This document shows, piece after piece, positions 1 through 10,050 of a stretch of 64,000 bases of DNA. The position numbers were made by a program, and so were the translations under genes. The notes beneath the pieces were generated by a model. It saw nothing but the letters and a program-made list of their open reading frames with translations, did no database searches and was not told the origin of the DNA. This DNA comes from Rallus limicola. Taxonomy: Eukaryota; Chordata; Aves; Gruiformes; Rallidae. The first letter of the stretch is position 1. The number at the start of each line of letters is the position of its first letter. The stretch is taken from the NCBI GenBank assembly GCA_022605955.1, contig JAKCOZ010000006.1, forward strand, positions 2,232,001 through 2,296,000, written 5' to 3'.

Positions 1-3000
1 TTATGTTAAGAGCTATTGCCAGTTTTGTCAACAATGACCTGTAGTCATACCCATAATTTATTTTTTCTTGTTTCAGGCACCAAACCTCAGTTTCTCAAAT
101 AAAACAGAAACTAACGTCCTTGGATAGAGTAGATGGGAGAGGTGAGCTTTCTATGCTGTGCATGATAAAGATGCAGGAGGGAGAATATGTTATTTAAGTT
201 TCAGGTCTCTGTTGGCACAAAATATAAATTGGGCCATGACTACTTTTGAAGTGGAAAAAATAACAGATGGCTTTGAGGCATCAGAGGAATGCAATTCTGG
301 AAAAGCCTTTCTGTAGCCTTAGAGGTGTGAATAGGAACATATGGCAGGGTACGTTTGATGACATGACTCAAGATGTCCCTCAATATCCGTAGTCTTTTTT
401 CATACAGTGAATTATAGAATAAGGATTTTCTTTTCCTCCTGCCTCCTCTATCAGCAAAGGGACTTTGTGAGACATAATGCTAGAACCTCAAATCTTTCCC
501 TGTGATGGGATCTGAATTTGTAGGCCCTTACCATTTCCTCAGCACTGGAAGGAAGAAAACAGCTGTTGTGGTGCAGTGCACCTACCAAACTCATGAGCAA
601 CATGGCCCTTGGACTACTCTTGTACCATGACCATCTGTATGGTGGATACATCTACTCTTGAAGGTGGCTTTGAGATGCTCTTCAGAAAATGAGGTATAGA
701 GTTCCCATTCTCTCAACTTCAGCTAGACTTCACAGAAGAGCATCAAAGTTTCATGCACTCTTTATACAGAGGAGTGAAGGCTTTGTGCTAGCCCCACAGG
801 CAGTTTGTGAAACTATAGAGAAATAAAACTGAAAGACACCTCAAAGCATTACTTGGCTTCTCTTTCTGGACCAAGAAAGGTTCAACGGTAACTATACCAT
901 TCCCAACAGACACTTACCTTAAACGTCTAGTTAAAGAGATAGTGCTTGATGTCCTCCAGTGTTGTGAGGCTACAGAGACCTTAAGATAGCTGGTTCGAGT
1001 CCTGTTTCCTGCTAGAAGTTTTTTCTTAATGCCTAACTTGAATCATCCTTCCTGCAAAGGAACCTCATGATTTCTTGCCATATCTACTCAGTATCTTGGC
1101 TACGTAATGCTAAAGGAAAGATACTGTTCTCCCTGATATTAAAAAAAAAAAAAAAAAAGCCTTTATTGGTTTATTTAGTGGTTTATTTGGGCCAGAGCAG
1201 GGCCTAAGAGAGATCCTGAGCCATGGACTCATCTTGAGAAGTCATTATAAGCAACCATTAATATCAAGAGAACAAATTACAGCTGTGTGGAAGACAGAGC
1301 ACAGAAAGGACGAGTGTTTATGTTGAGCACCAAGTATCAGACTGTGATGGCCTTAATGTTAATAGGCAGGCTCTGTCTCTTGTCCTCTGAAGACAACACA
1401 GCTAGTGCTGTGACAAACTCAGTAGCTGATGATGGATGTTTTCCTGGAATTGCCTTCCCATATGCCTAGGTTAGGAGGAAGCTGGGCACTCATTTTTGAA
1501 AGCCCATTTGCTCAGTGATCATTCTAAAGGCCCTGATATTTGCAAGTCACACCAAGGATGGCTGGTTAAAGAAAGAGACAGATTTGTGAATGCTAAACAT
1601 CACCTAGCCAGGGCTTAGGTAAATGTGAAAGTATTTTTATAAAACATCTGTTCTCAAATGTGTCAAAAAATGACATGGAGGGAAAAGAGGGGTTGCTTTG
1701 CACTGGGGCTTGTGCAGAATTTTTGCCACACCTTTTTCATGTATGAGATGGAGACTGTGTGGCAGACCAGCGCACAACAGAAAGATGTGCTAGGTCTGCA
1801 TACATGGGTCTTGAGTTAGACTCCAACTTCTCAATCCCACCCACCATGAGTTCCTTCCCCAGTCCCTGTAGGAAGCAAGGTCCTTTCCACAGTCCCATTC
1901 TACTTGTCCTTTCTTTCTCCACTTGCTTTGGAGCTTGGGAGAGTGCCTCTCCTCATTTCGATGACACTGAGGAGTGTGTCCTCAATCAAGCCCAAACTTG
2001 TCTGCTCAGATGTAAGCACAATAAGCATGACAAATCTTTCTTCTCAGCTGGTGCAAATCCATCCTTCTCCTGTTTTCCCAGAAAGTGCCCAGAGAGGCTA
2101 TGTGTGAAAGATAAGCCAAAAGTTGACACTGGAAGCTTGCAGAGGAATTTTTGGACAGAGTGCAAACAATCTGGTTCACATCAGCCCTCTAGCTTATTCA
2201 TTCCCCTATCAACAACCAGATGTTCAATGCACAGCGCAAAGGCTGGTGAGTGACTCTGTCTTCCTGGTTTACAGGAGCTGCTGTCTGTTTGTCCTGTGGT
2301 ACTGAGTGAAAAGTTGTAGGTCAATGAGGAGGCAACCAGAGTAATGGTGTTTTCAGAGGCCCTTTGCAGAAACTATCTTGGCAGGTATCTTATGTGCTGT
2401 ATCTATTATGCATCCCTGAAGAGTTCAGCTGCAGTCCAGAAGGGCCATGTCCATTTGGGAGAAGGGAGTTTCAAGCTTCAGAGCAGTCTGATTAATCAGT
2501 GGACTTGCAAGGAGAATGAAGAGAGCCTGGCCATGACTCTCAAGCCAAAATGAAGTTTCAGGCTCAGGAGACTGGCCCAGCTAAATTGGATCCAGCACCA
2601 AGCTACCTGAGTGAGAAGGTAGGAAAATTTCAGTTGTATGGACACAAAACATGTTCTTCCAATTGTGTTCAGGGTTGGAAAATTGTCCCTAGCTCACTCC
2701 ATGGAGCCAAACAGCTGTAGCTATTGAATTGTTCAATGTGGAGCCATAAATCCTGAAGCATATGGGCTGTAGAGATGGGATGCTGCTGGGAAGCATCCAT
2801 CTCACATCCAGCCCTTTGAGTTGGGATGCTCCCCAGTCAACATTTAGAAGAAGGTTCCCTCATTTTATTAATTTAAAAATCCCAAACAAACCAAAAACCC
2901 CACAAAGCAAAAAATAACTCCCCAAACCACCCATCCTAAAAAGTCTTTTTAGTGACCTATCTGACCTCTTATCTCCAATTCTCTTCTGTCCCCTCATTGT

Positions 3001-3261
3001 CCCTATTACTGGCTTCCAAATTCAAGGTCTATACTTCATGCTTCCCTCTTTTCTTCCCTTCACCTGTGCACACCACCATTCTCCAAAATCCTTTTATATT
3101 CTGGTGGCTCCAGCATGGATATTTGTGCATGCTCTTACCTTCTTTCATGGGAAACTTCAGGTAGTTACTGCAGTAGAAGGCTTATTTGGACCTCAGAAAA
3201 ATGAATATATGAACTGTTGTTTAGACTCTTTATGCTTAAGGCCAGCACTGAGATGTGAGGC
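1..3261. other. No gene recognised; unique-looking sequence
   Basis: I see no recognisable gene, repeat family or RNA here apart from a short poly(A) run. The longest open frame (1759-2253, +) starts at GTG, has no recognisable domain and a composition typical of chance frames. Confidence 0.6.
1141..1158 (+). repeat. Poly(A) run
   Basis: Eighteen consecutive A bases. No recognisable retroposed sequence precedes it, so it may be a simple homopolymer rather than the tail of a processed copy. Confidence 0.9.
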
Positions 3262-3861
3262 TGTGGCGGGTTGAGCTTGGCTGGAAGTCAGGTGCCCACT
3301 AAGCCACTGTATCAGTCTCCTTCTCAGCAGGACAGGGTGGAGGTGAAAATAAGATGGAAAAAGCTCATGGGTCAAGATAAAGGCAGTTTAATAAAGAAAA
3401 GCAAAGGCCACACGTGGAAGCAAAGGAAAACAAAAGATTCATTCTCTATTTTCCATCAGCAGGTGATGTCCAGCCACTTCCTGAGATTTAAGGCTTCAGT
3501 GTATGTAGTGGTTGCCCCAGCAGACGAACACTGTAATGACAAATGCACCCTTCCTCTTCCTTTCTCTTACCCTTTATTACTGAGCAGACACCATATGGTA
3601 TGGAATATCACTTGGGTCAGAAGTCCGGGATGTGTCCCCTCCCAGATCTTGCCAATTTCCAGACAATTTGTGGTGGTGGTGTGGAGTGGTGGAGACAGCC
3701 CTGATGTGTGCCAGCGCTGCACAGCTGTAGCCAAAACACAAGTGTGTTACCAACACCTTGCTAGCCACCAAAACACAGCATGATGAGGGGGAACATTAAT
3801 GCCATCTCAGCCAGATTCAGTGTAACTAGTTATAAGAAAATAAACCAGACCCAGACCAGTT
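3262..3861 (-). mobile_element. Endogenous retrovirus LTR, near complete, minus orientation
   Basis: This about 600-bp block resembles an avian ERV LTR family that I know as widespread in birds (probably ERVL-like; class not certain). On the + strand it opens with TGTGGCGGGTTGAGCTTGG, the complement of the LTR 3' end. The minus-strand polyadenylation signal AATAAA lies at 3573-3578, next to the family landmark CCATATGGTATGGAATATC on the + strand. The far end (around 3800-3861) is the complement of the LTR 5' start. No internal retroviral genes flank it, which suggests a solo LTR. The 170-codon open frame across it is not a gene. Exact ends and target-site duplication were not resolved. Confidence 0.65.
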
Positions 3862-3915
3862 GAGTATTATTCTTCTGGGAATTGGTTTCTGAAGAGCCTG
3901 AGCAGAGGACTATGA

Positions 3916-4258
3916 GAATCACAGAATCACAGAATTACAAGTTTGGAAAAGATCTTTAAGATTATCGAGTCCAACCATTCCTGTCCTGTGCTAAACCAGA
4001 TCACTAAGTACCTCATCTACCCATATTTTAAACACATCCAGGGATGGTGACTCAACCCCCTCCCTGGGCAGCCTGTTCCAGGCCCTGATAACTCTTTCAG
4101 TGAAAATTTTTTTCCTAACATCTGATCTGACCCTGCCCTGGCACAGCTTGAGCCCATTGCCCCTTGTCTCATCTCCTGTCCCTTGGCAGAAGGGACCATC
4201 ACCCACATTTCTACATTCTCCTGTCAGGTACTTGTAGGCAGTGATAAGGCAGTTCTGC
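3916..4258 (-). mobile_element. CR1 LINE 3' fragment
   Basis: On the + strand it begins GAATCACAGAATCACAGAAT, the complement of the CR1 3' tail. The usual CR1 3' blocks follow in order: the TCCAACC segment, the CATCCAGGGATGGTGACTC segment, CTCCCTGGGCAGCCTGTTCC, and the CCTTGTCTCATC segment. It belongs to the subfamily whose sense 3' end reads GGTTGGACTTGATGATCTTAA-like. Only about 340 bp remain, so it is strongly 5'-truncated. It lies 55 bp beyond the LTR. Confidence 0.9.
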
Positions 4259-5302
4259 CTACAGTCGCTCCTAGAATGGGACCCAGGTCAGAGTAGATCA
4301 GAAGCTGAGGCTTCAGTCCCCAGACAAGTTTGATGACGAAGGGATGTGTTGCCTGGACTGAGGGCTGTATTAGTGGCCTCCATCCCTCACTCTAAGTGCT
4401 GGGGAACAACTTGTTTCATTTCTGAGATGGCTTTTTCTCTCCCTGACTTAACAAACACATTCCCTTGCAGAAAGAGGAATGTCTATGGGGACTGTGGTTT
4501 TTGGAAATGTGCCTGCACTGCCCAAGTGAACATGTGGTAAGACCATAGCCCACTAGCACTCGTCTGCTTGCCTCTTGTACTTGGTGTATTTGTGTTGGAT
4601 ATGGGCCCTCAAACAGGGAAGCCTGAACCTGCTTCTGAAGAATTGTTGGACTATATGTTGGGCCACGTATAAGGGAGGTGAAGATCACACGAGAAGAAAA
4701 GCTTTTCTAGTCAGGTCCTGAGATGCTACTGCTGGTATTGCCAGTGTTTTAGCCTAAACTCCAACTATATAGAGGTGAGGTTTTGCTTATTTGCTTTTGC
4801 ATAGGAAATTGGAGAGTGCAGAAAGAGCTGCAAACAGACAATGATGTGCTAGATATTAGTATAAACAAGCTTTCTACACACTACCCAGATGACTTAATCT
4901 TGCCCCAGCATGGTCATTCCTAATAGTCTGCCTGCTGGGACTGCAGGAGCACAGAACAGCTTACCTCTTTCTAACAGACTCTTGAAATAAGGACTCATCA
5001 TCTAAAGTATGGAGCAGCAATAATATTCATAGGGATGGAGGAGGTAAACCTGTATTACAGTGACCTTCTGGAGAGCACCGGATGATGGCATATGTCATGA
5101 TACCTATTTACTGCATCCCCCCAGTCTAGTCAGTACTGTTCAATATCAGCATAATGTCTTGGTACAGACCCAGGGCTTTGAAATCTTCATCTCAGCCTCA
5201 TGGTCTTGTCAGCACTGTATGGTATGGCAATGATGTATTAATTTGGCACTGATCTTCTTGTTCCACTGCTGGTGTAGGTAAATACCTTTCTCAAGGTGAA
5301 GT
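4259..5302. other. No gene or clear repeat seen
   Basis: Unique-looking sequence between a CR1 and an LTR fragment. No open frame here has a recognisable motif. Confidence 0.5.
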
Positions 5303-5470
5303 GGTTGACCTGTTTTCAGCTGAGATAAAGTTAATTTTCTTCACAGTAGCTAGCTGGATTTGTGCTAAAAACAGTGTTGATAATATAGAGATAGTTATGT
5401 TATGTAGAGGTGTTTTTGTTGCTGAGCAGTGCTCATACAGGGTCAAGGTGTTTTTCTGCTCCTCACAGGG
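5303..5470 (+). mobile_element. ERV LTR 5' fragment, plus orientation
   Basis: About 170 bp matching the 5' part of the same LTR family as the copy at 3262-3861, in the opposite orientation. Landmarks are TTTTCAGCTGAGATAAAGTT followed by AATTTTCTT, then GTGTTGATAA, then TTGCTGAGCAGTGCT and GGTCAAGG. Similarity fades after about 5470, so the poly(A)-signal half of the LTR is missing. Family assignment is from memory of the pattern. Confidence 0.5.
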
Positions 5471-5943
5471 AGCTAGAAGATTCTTGGTTCATTGTAGGAA
5501 AGTCCAAGAGGACTTGCACAAGACAGGCATTTCTATCATGGGCTTTTAAACCTCCATTCTGTGTGCCAGAAAATCCAAGAGTCATCCCACTGTGCCTCTG
5601 TGTGACGTCTATGAACATTTCCAAAGTCCCTTTTACACAGTTCTTGAAGCCTGGAGGAACTAGGAACGTGACATGTAGGATCTGCTGTGGAGATGGAAAT
5701 GAAACCAGTTTTCTTCAAGCAGCCCATATGGCTGTGCTTCTGCAAATCATTTGACACTGTCACACAGGACATCTATGTCTCTACAGTGGGGACATGTGGA
5801 TTTGTCAGTGGAATTATCTGAATAGTTGCATTCAAAAACTTGTGGTCCATGACTCAATGTCCAAGTGAAGACAAGTAATGAGAGAGTTGGTATTGGGACT
5901 GGTACCCTTTAACCCCTTTATTGGTGACACAGACAGTGGAACA
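5471..5943. other. No gene or clear repeat seen
   Basis: Sequence between the LTR fragment and a CR1. Overlapping short frames on both strands have no recognisable motif. Confidence 0.5.
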
Positions 5944-6252
5944 GCAAGTTTTCTGACAAAACCAAGTTTTATGGTGTGGTTGACACACTGGACAGAAGGG
6001 ATGGCATCCAGAGGGACCTGGACAGACTGGAGAGGTGAGACCATGTGAATCATATGAAGTTCAATAAGGCCAAGCATGAGATCCTGCACACAGGTTGGGC
6101 CAATCCCAAGCACAGGCTGGGTGGCAAATGGACAGGGAGCAGCCCTGAGGAAAAGGACTTGGGGTGGTGGGGGGTGAGAAGCTCAGTATGACCCAGCACT
6201 ATGCACTGGCAGCCCAGAAAGCCCCCCGTGTCCTGGGCTGCATCCTCAAGCA
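5944..6252 (+). mobile_element. CR1 LINE internal fragment (end of ORF2)
   Basis: Matches the CR1 ORF2 segment downstream of the reverse-transcriptase active site. It starts at a decayed form of the FADDTKL-coding region, followed by the GGGACCTGGACAGACTGGA block, TTCAATAAGGCCAAGCATGA, and CAGCCCAGAAAGCC before stopping in TCCTGGGCTGCATC. Both ends are truncated: the 3' UTR and tail are absent. Stops and frameshifts make it a dead remnant. Confidence 0.8.
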
Positions 6253-6938
6253 GCTGAAAAGAGGGGGAAAGAACACAGGAAGAACCATCGTGCTGCACAG
6301 GCTGGAAAGCAGCACTTTCATTAATGTTCTTTCTTCCCCTGGTCTTGTGAGGCAAGGATTTAACGTGGATGTCATCAGAGCTTGACTGCAGTTTAAACTG
6401 AATGCAGCTGAGGCTGAATAGCTCCTAGAAAAAGTGAGCAGGATGATCAAAGCAGACGTGTACCTCTGTGTGTGTGTGGTGTCTGGCACGCCTGCAGCCA
6501 CACACAAATATCTGTATGGACAAGAGAAGATGCATGTGTCTCTGCAATACCTGCTGCAGTGACTCCCTAATTCTTCCTTGCACCCTTAGCCACTGCAGCA
6601 AGGTGTCATGCTGAGGATGATCTAGGAGGCTGCCGCTCATGGAAATCTTGGTCTGAGTGTCTGATCTGTGCATGTTGCTATTTAAACCCACAACTTCCCA
6701 CAACCCAGCTCAGAATGTCATTCAAGGACTTTGCAGTCCCAGTAGCCAATGCCAGTGAATTCCTAGAAAACAAAGCAGGTTTCATGGCTTGGGAAGACAG
6801 CTGAACTGGTTGAGTGGCTCATGGATGAGCTGACATTTCCCCTCTACCCATCCCTGCTGAGGCTGGTGGTCAGGAACAGCAGAGCCATGCATCAGAGGGA
6901 CACACCACCTGTGCTGTGCAAGCAGGCAAGGTTGGCAA
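6253..6938. other. No gene or clear repeat seen
   Basis: Contains a TGTGTGTGTG tract near 6469-6478. No open frame with a recognisable motif was found. Confidence 0.5.
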
Positions 6939-7082
6939 GAATCACAAGGTTGGAAAAGACCTTAAAGATCATCAAGTCCAACCGTTCCTGTCCTATGCTA
7001 AACCATATCCCTGAGTACCTGATCTACCCTTTTATTAAACACATCCAGGGATGGTGACTCAATAACCTCCCTGGGCAGTCTA
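6939..7082 (-). mobile_element. CR1 LINE 3' fragment, short
   Basis: Starts with the complement of a CR1 tail (GAATCACAAGGTTGGAAAAG) and runs through AACACATCCAGGGATGGTGA to CTCCCTGGGCAG, then ends abruptly. It is only about 145 bp long and closely resembles the copy at 3916, so both belong to the same subfamily. Confidence 0.85.
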
Positions 7083-7220
7083 TGAGGTAGTTGAGTCAAC
7101 ATTATAAACCTCAAAGGATGTTCGTGGAGTCAAAGCAGTTCTTCCTTGTGCCACTCTTATTAACTGGACAAGGAGTTTTTAAACAGAAGGATAGTTTTTG
7201 GAGTTAAGTATTATAATTTA

Positions 7221-7419
7221 GACCTGGGGGTCCTGGTAGACATCAGGCTGACTATGAGCCAGCAATGTGCCCTTGGGCCAAAGAAAGATAACATCATCCT
7301 GGGGTCATCAGGTTGAAGGAGGCCATCAGGTTGAAGGAGGCTCTCCTGGCCCTCTGCTCTGCCCTGGTGAGGCCTCTCTGGGAATAGTGTGTGTGGTGCT
7401 GGGCTCCCTGGGTCAAGAG
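7221..7419 (+). mobile_element. Older CR1, left part (split by a younger CR1)
   Basis: Begins GACCTGGGGGTCCTGGTAGA, a CR1 ORF2 segment, and continues through ATGAGCCAGCAATGTGCCC, CCTCTGCTCTGCCCTGGTGA and a decayed GTGCTGGGCTCCC, ending at GGGTCAAGAG. The CR1 order then resumes at 8347, 927 bp later, so this is the left arm of an interrupted element. It carries an internal 18-bp tandem duplication (7306-7340). Confidence 0.85.
7306..7340 (+). repeat. Two-copy 18-bp tandem duplication
   Basis: The 17-mer CATCAGGTTGAAGGAGG occurs at 7306-7322 and again, identically, at 7324-7340. It lies inside the older CR1 and looks like a local slippage duplication. Confidence 0.9.
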
Positions 7420-7424
7420 CACAG

Positions 7425-8346
7425 GTCTATGGGACCTGATGAGGTGCATCTATGCATCCTCCAAGCCACTCTCCATCGTATTTGGGAGGTTCTGGCAATC
7501 TGGTAAAGTCTCCACTGACAGGAAAATGGGAAACATAATCCCCATTTTTAAAAAGGGGAAAAAGTATGACCCAAGGGACTACAGGCCAGTCAGTCTCACC
7601 TCTGTACCTGGCAAGATCATGGAGAAGATTTTCCTGGAGTCTATGTTCAGGCACATGGAGAATAAGTAGGTGATTGGTGAGAGCCAACATGGCTTCACTA
7701 AGGGCAAATCATGTCTGACAAATCTGTTGGCCTTCTATAATGAAGTAATGGAGATAGTGGACAAGGGAAGGATGATGGACATCATCTTGCTGGACTTGTG
7801 CAAGGCATTCAACACTGTCCAGCGTGGCATTCTTGACTCTAAATTGGAGAGACATGGATTGGACAGATGGACCACTCAGTGGATAAGGAACTGTCTGGAA
7901 GTGATTCTGGCCCTCTGTTCTTGTGAGACCCCGCCTGAAATACTGTGTCCAGCTCTGAGGCCCCAGGACAGTAAAGACATGGATCTGTTGGAAAGAGTCC
8001 AGAGGAGGCCACAAAGGTGGCCAAGAGGCTGGAGTACCTCTCCTATGAAAACAGGCTGAGATAATTGGACTGGTTCAGCCTGGAGAAGAGAAGGCTGCAG
8101 GGAGACCTAATTACAGCTTATCAGTATTTAAAGGGGTCCTACAGGAAAGTGGGAAAGGGGCTGGTCACTAGGGAGTGCAGGGACAGGACAAGGGGCAATG
8201 GCTTCAAGCTGGAAGAGAGAAGGGGGAGGTGAGACATTAGGAAGAAATTCTTTACTCTGAGGGTGGTGAGACCCTGGCACAGGGTGTCCAAAGAGGCTGT
8301 GGAAGCCCCATCCCTGGCATTGTTCTATGATTCTGTGGTTCTGTGA
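7425..8346 (+). mobile_element. Younger CR1 inserted in an older CR1, with partial RT
   Basis: A 5'-truncated CR1 nested inside the element at 7221-8690. Its first half encodes reverse-transcriptase palm sequence, including [18 protein letters not shown] and [14 protein letters not shown] segments and the motif A region (LDLCKAFN, normally LDLxKAFD). Around 7896-7902 the sequence jumps directly to the CR1 EVILALCS region, which removes the segment that should hold the active-site FADD motif. The 3' UTR then follows and the element ends TTCTATGATTCTGTGGTTCTG. An in-frame TAG at 7667-7669 splits the frame. Confidence 0.9.
7430..8059 (+). pseudogene. CR1 reverse-transcriptase remnant
   Basis: The CR1 ORF2 frame can be read from about 7430 to 8059, interrupted by one TAG at 7667-7669. 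Before the stop lie the RT fingers/palm residues around [14 protein letters not shown]. After it come [15 protein letters not shown], motif A with its first Asp kept ([10 protein letters not shown], where the family usually has FDTV), and WTTQWIRN. The expected downstream motif C (FADD) is deleted, so no active enzyme can be made. Such an enzyme would copy CR1 RNA at a nicked target. This copy is a fossil, but one with few frame breaks. Confidence 0.8.
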
Positions 8347-8690
8347 AGGACAGGATGCTACTGGAGAGGGTACAGAAAAGGACTATGGAGATGCTGAGGG
8401 GACTAGAACATCTTTCTGATGAAGAGAAGCTGAGGGGTGGCATCAGGAGGATGGGGGTTGGTCTTTGTTCAGTGGTGCCCAGGGACAGAACAAGAGGTGA
8501 TGGGCACAAATTGGAAGAGAGGAAGTTCCACCTAAACATGAGGAGGAACTTCTTTATATCCGGAGATGTTCAAAACCCCTCTGAAAGCTGTCCTGGACAG
8601 CCTGCTCGAGGTGATCCTGCTCTAACAGGGAGGTTGCACTAGATGATCTCCAGAGGGGCCTTCCAACCCCTGTCATTTTGTGAGTCTGTA
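8347..8690 (+). mobile_element. Older CR1, right part
   Basis: Resumes the CR1 order left off at about 7419: AGGACAGGATGCTACTGGAG, then the ACTAGAACATCT block, AGGGACAGAACAAGAGG, AGGAGGAACTTCTTTAT and CCTTCCAACCCC, ending in a worn tail near 8690. The 3' end reads GGTTGCACTAGATGATCTCC, placing it in a different subfamily from most copies in the window. Confidence 0.85.
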
Positions 8691-9506
8691 ATTTTGATTT
8701 CTGATTCTTTTACTGTGTGAGTGTCAATAAGCAGCAGTTTCACTAAAATCACTGGAGTAACTCTTCAGTAAATGGAGAAAATCAAGCTCAGGTACAAGAC
8801 AATGTATTTTGGAAAAAAACCCCTGATTTTTTTGGTTGTGCTAACAGAAACAGTGATGAACCAGATTATTGCTTTTGTAAAACAGTGTGGCTCCAAAAAT
8901 TACATCAATTTCCATTGGCTGGGGTGCCTCTCTCAGTCTCAGACACCCTGTTGCTTAGGTGTTGATGCACAGTCCTCTTCTAGGAGGCAAATGCTTGCAA
9001 GTGGCTGCATGAGCTCCCTGAATGCCCTAGAAGTTTGCTTCAGAATTTGCTCCCTGGTTACTTGGAAATCCTCTAGGGTGGAATTAATCTCCCCTGGTAG
9101 AGATATTTGTAAATTAGATGTGTAAATCTCACTTGTGATATTTGGACAGAAGTAAGTAGCTTCAGAAGGCAACTTTATTGATGGTGTAGCTTAGACACAG
9201 TCTTAGAATGAAATGGTCACCCCATGGGTGGGTTCCCCTCTCCGCAGTGCAGATGTGCACAAGCATGCACACCTATATACAGGAACACAAACCCTGTCTT
9301 TAATTTCTACCTCAAACTTGATCATGTCCATGTAATAGCTGTTTCTTTTGTGCCAACTTTTCCTTCACCTTGAATGTTTCATCTCCTTTTCTGACATTTC
9401 TTTTCTTATGTAAACACAGCCAGGAAGACTCCACCATGACAGGCCCATTGCTGGAATGTTAATGGCAAGGTTTTAGCTTATGCCAACTGGGGATGCTCTC
9501 AATCAG
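8691..9506. other. No gene or clear repeat seen
   Basis: Unique-looking sequence. Frames on both strands (for example 8772-9125, +) have no recognisable domain. Confidence 0.5.
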
Positions 9507-10050
9507 TCATAGAATCATAGAATAGTCTGGGTTGGAAGGGACCCCAAGGATCAAACAGTTCCAACCCCCCTGCCACAGGCAGGGCCACAAGGTTGTCCAG
9601 GGCCTCATCCAACCTGGCCTTGAACACCTCCAGGGACAGGGCATCCACCCCCTCTCTGGGCAGCCTGTTCCAGCACCTCACCACTCTCCCTGTAAAAAAC
9701 TTCCCCCTAATATCCAATTTAAACCTTCCTTCCTTTAGCTTTAATCCATCCCCCCTTGTCCTGCCATTGTCTACACTTTTAACAAGTTGATTCCCCTACT
9801 GTTTCTCTGCTCCCTTCAGGGACTGGAAGGCTTCAATGAGGTCCCCCCACAGCCTTCTCTTCTCCAGGCTAAACCAGCCCAGCTCCCTCAGCCTCTCCTT
9901 GTAGGGGAGGTGCTCCATCCCTCTGATCATCTTTGCAGCCTCCTCTGGCCCCTCTCCAACAGTCCCACATCTTTCTTGTATTGCAGACCCTGGATCTGGA
10001 CACAGGACTCCAGATGGGGCCTCACGAGGGCAGAGTAGAGAGGGAGGATG
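9507..10050 (-). mobile_element. CR1 LINE 3' fragment, about 545 bp
   Basis: A well-preserved classic CR1 3' end. The + strand opens TCATAGAATCATAGAATAGT and passes through GAACACCTCCAGGGACAGGG, CTCTGGGCAGCCTGTTCCAG, CCTTCTCTTCTCCAGGCTAA, CCTCTGATCATCTTTGCAGC and GGGGCCTCACGAGGGCAGAG before truncating. The two clean TCATAGAA tail units suggest it is younger than its neighbours. Confidence 0.95.

Noticed and set aside
927..1023. tRNA/SINE-like pol III boxes: TAGTTAAAGAG (927), GGTTCGAGTCC (991-1001), T run at 1018
   Set aside because: A- to B-box spacing is too long, the T-stem does not pair properly, and no acceptor stem can be formed. No SINE consensus could be recognised around it.
1759..2253. 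164-codon + frame
   Set aside because: Starts at GTG and has chance-like composition with no domain.
3271..3783. 170-codon + frame
   Set aside because: Lies across the LTR, antisense to it; not a gene.
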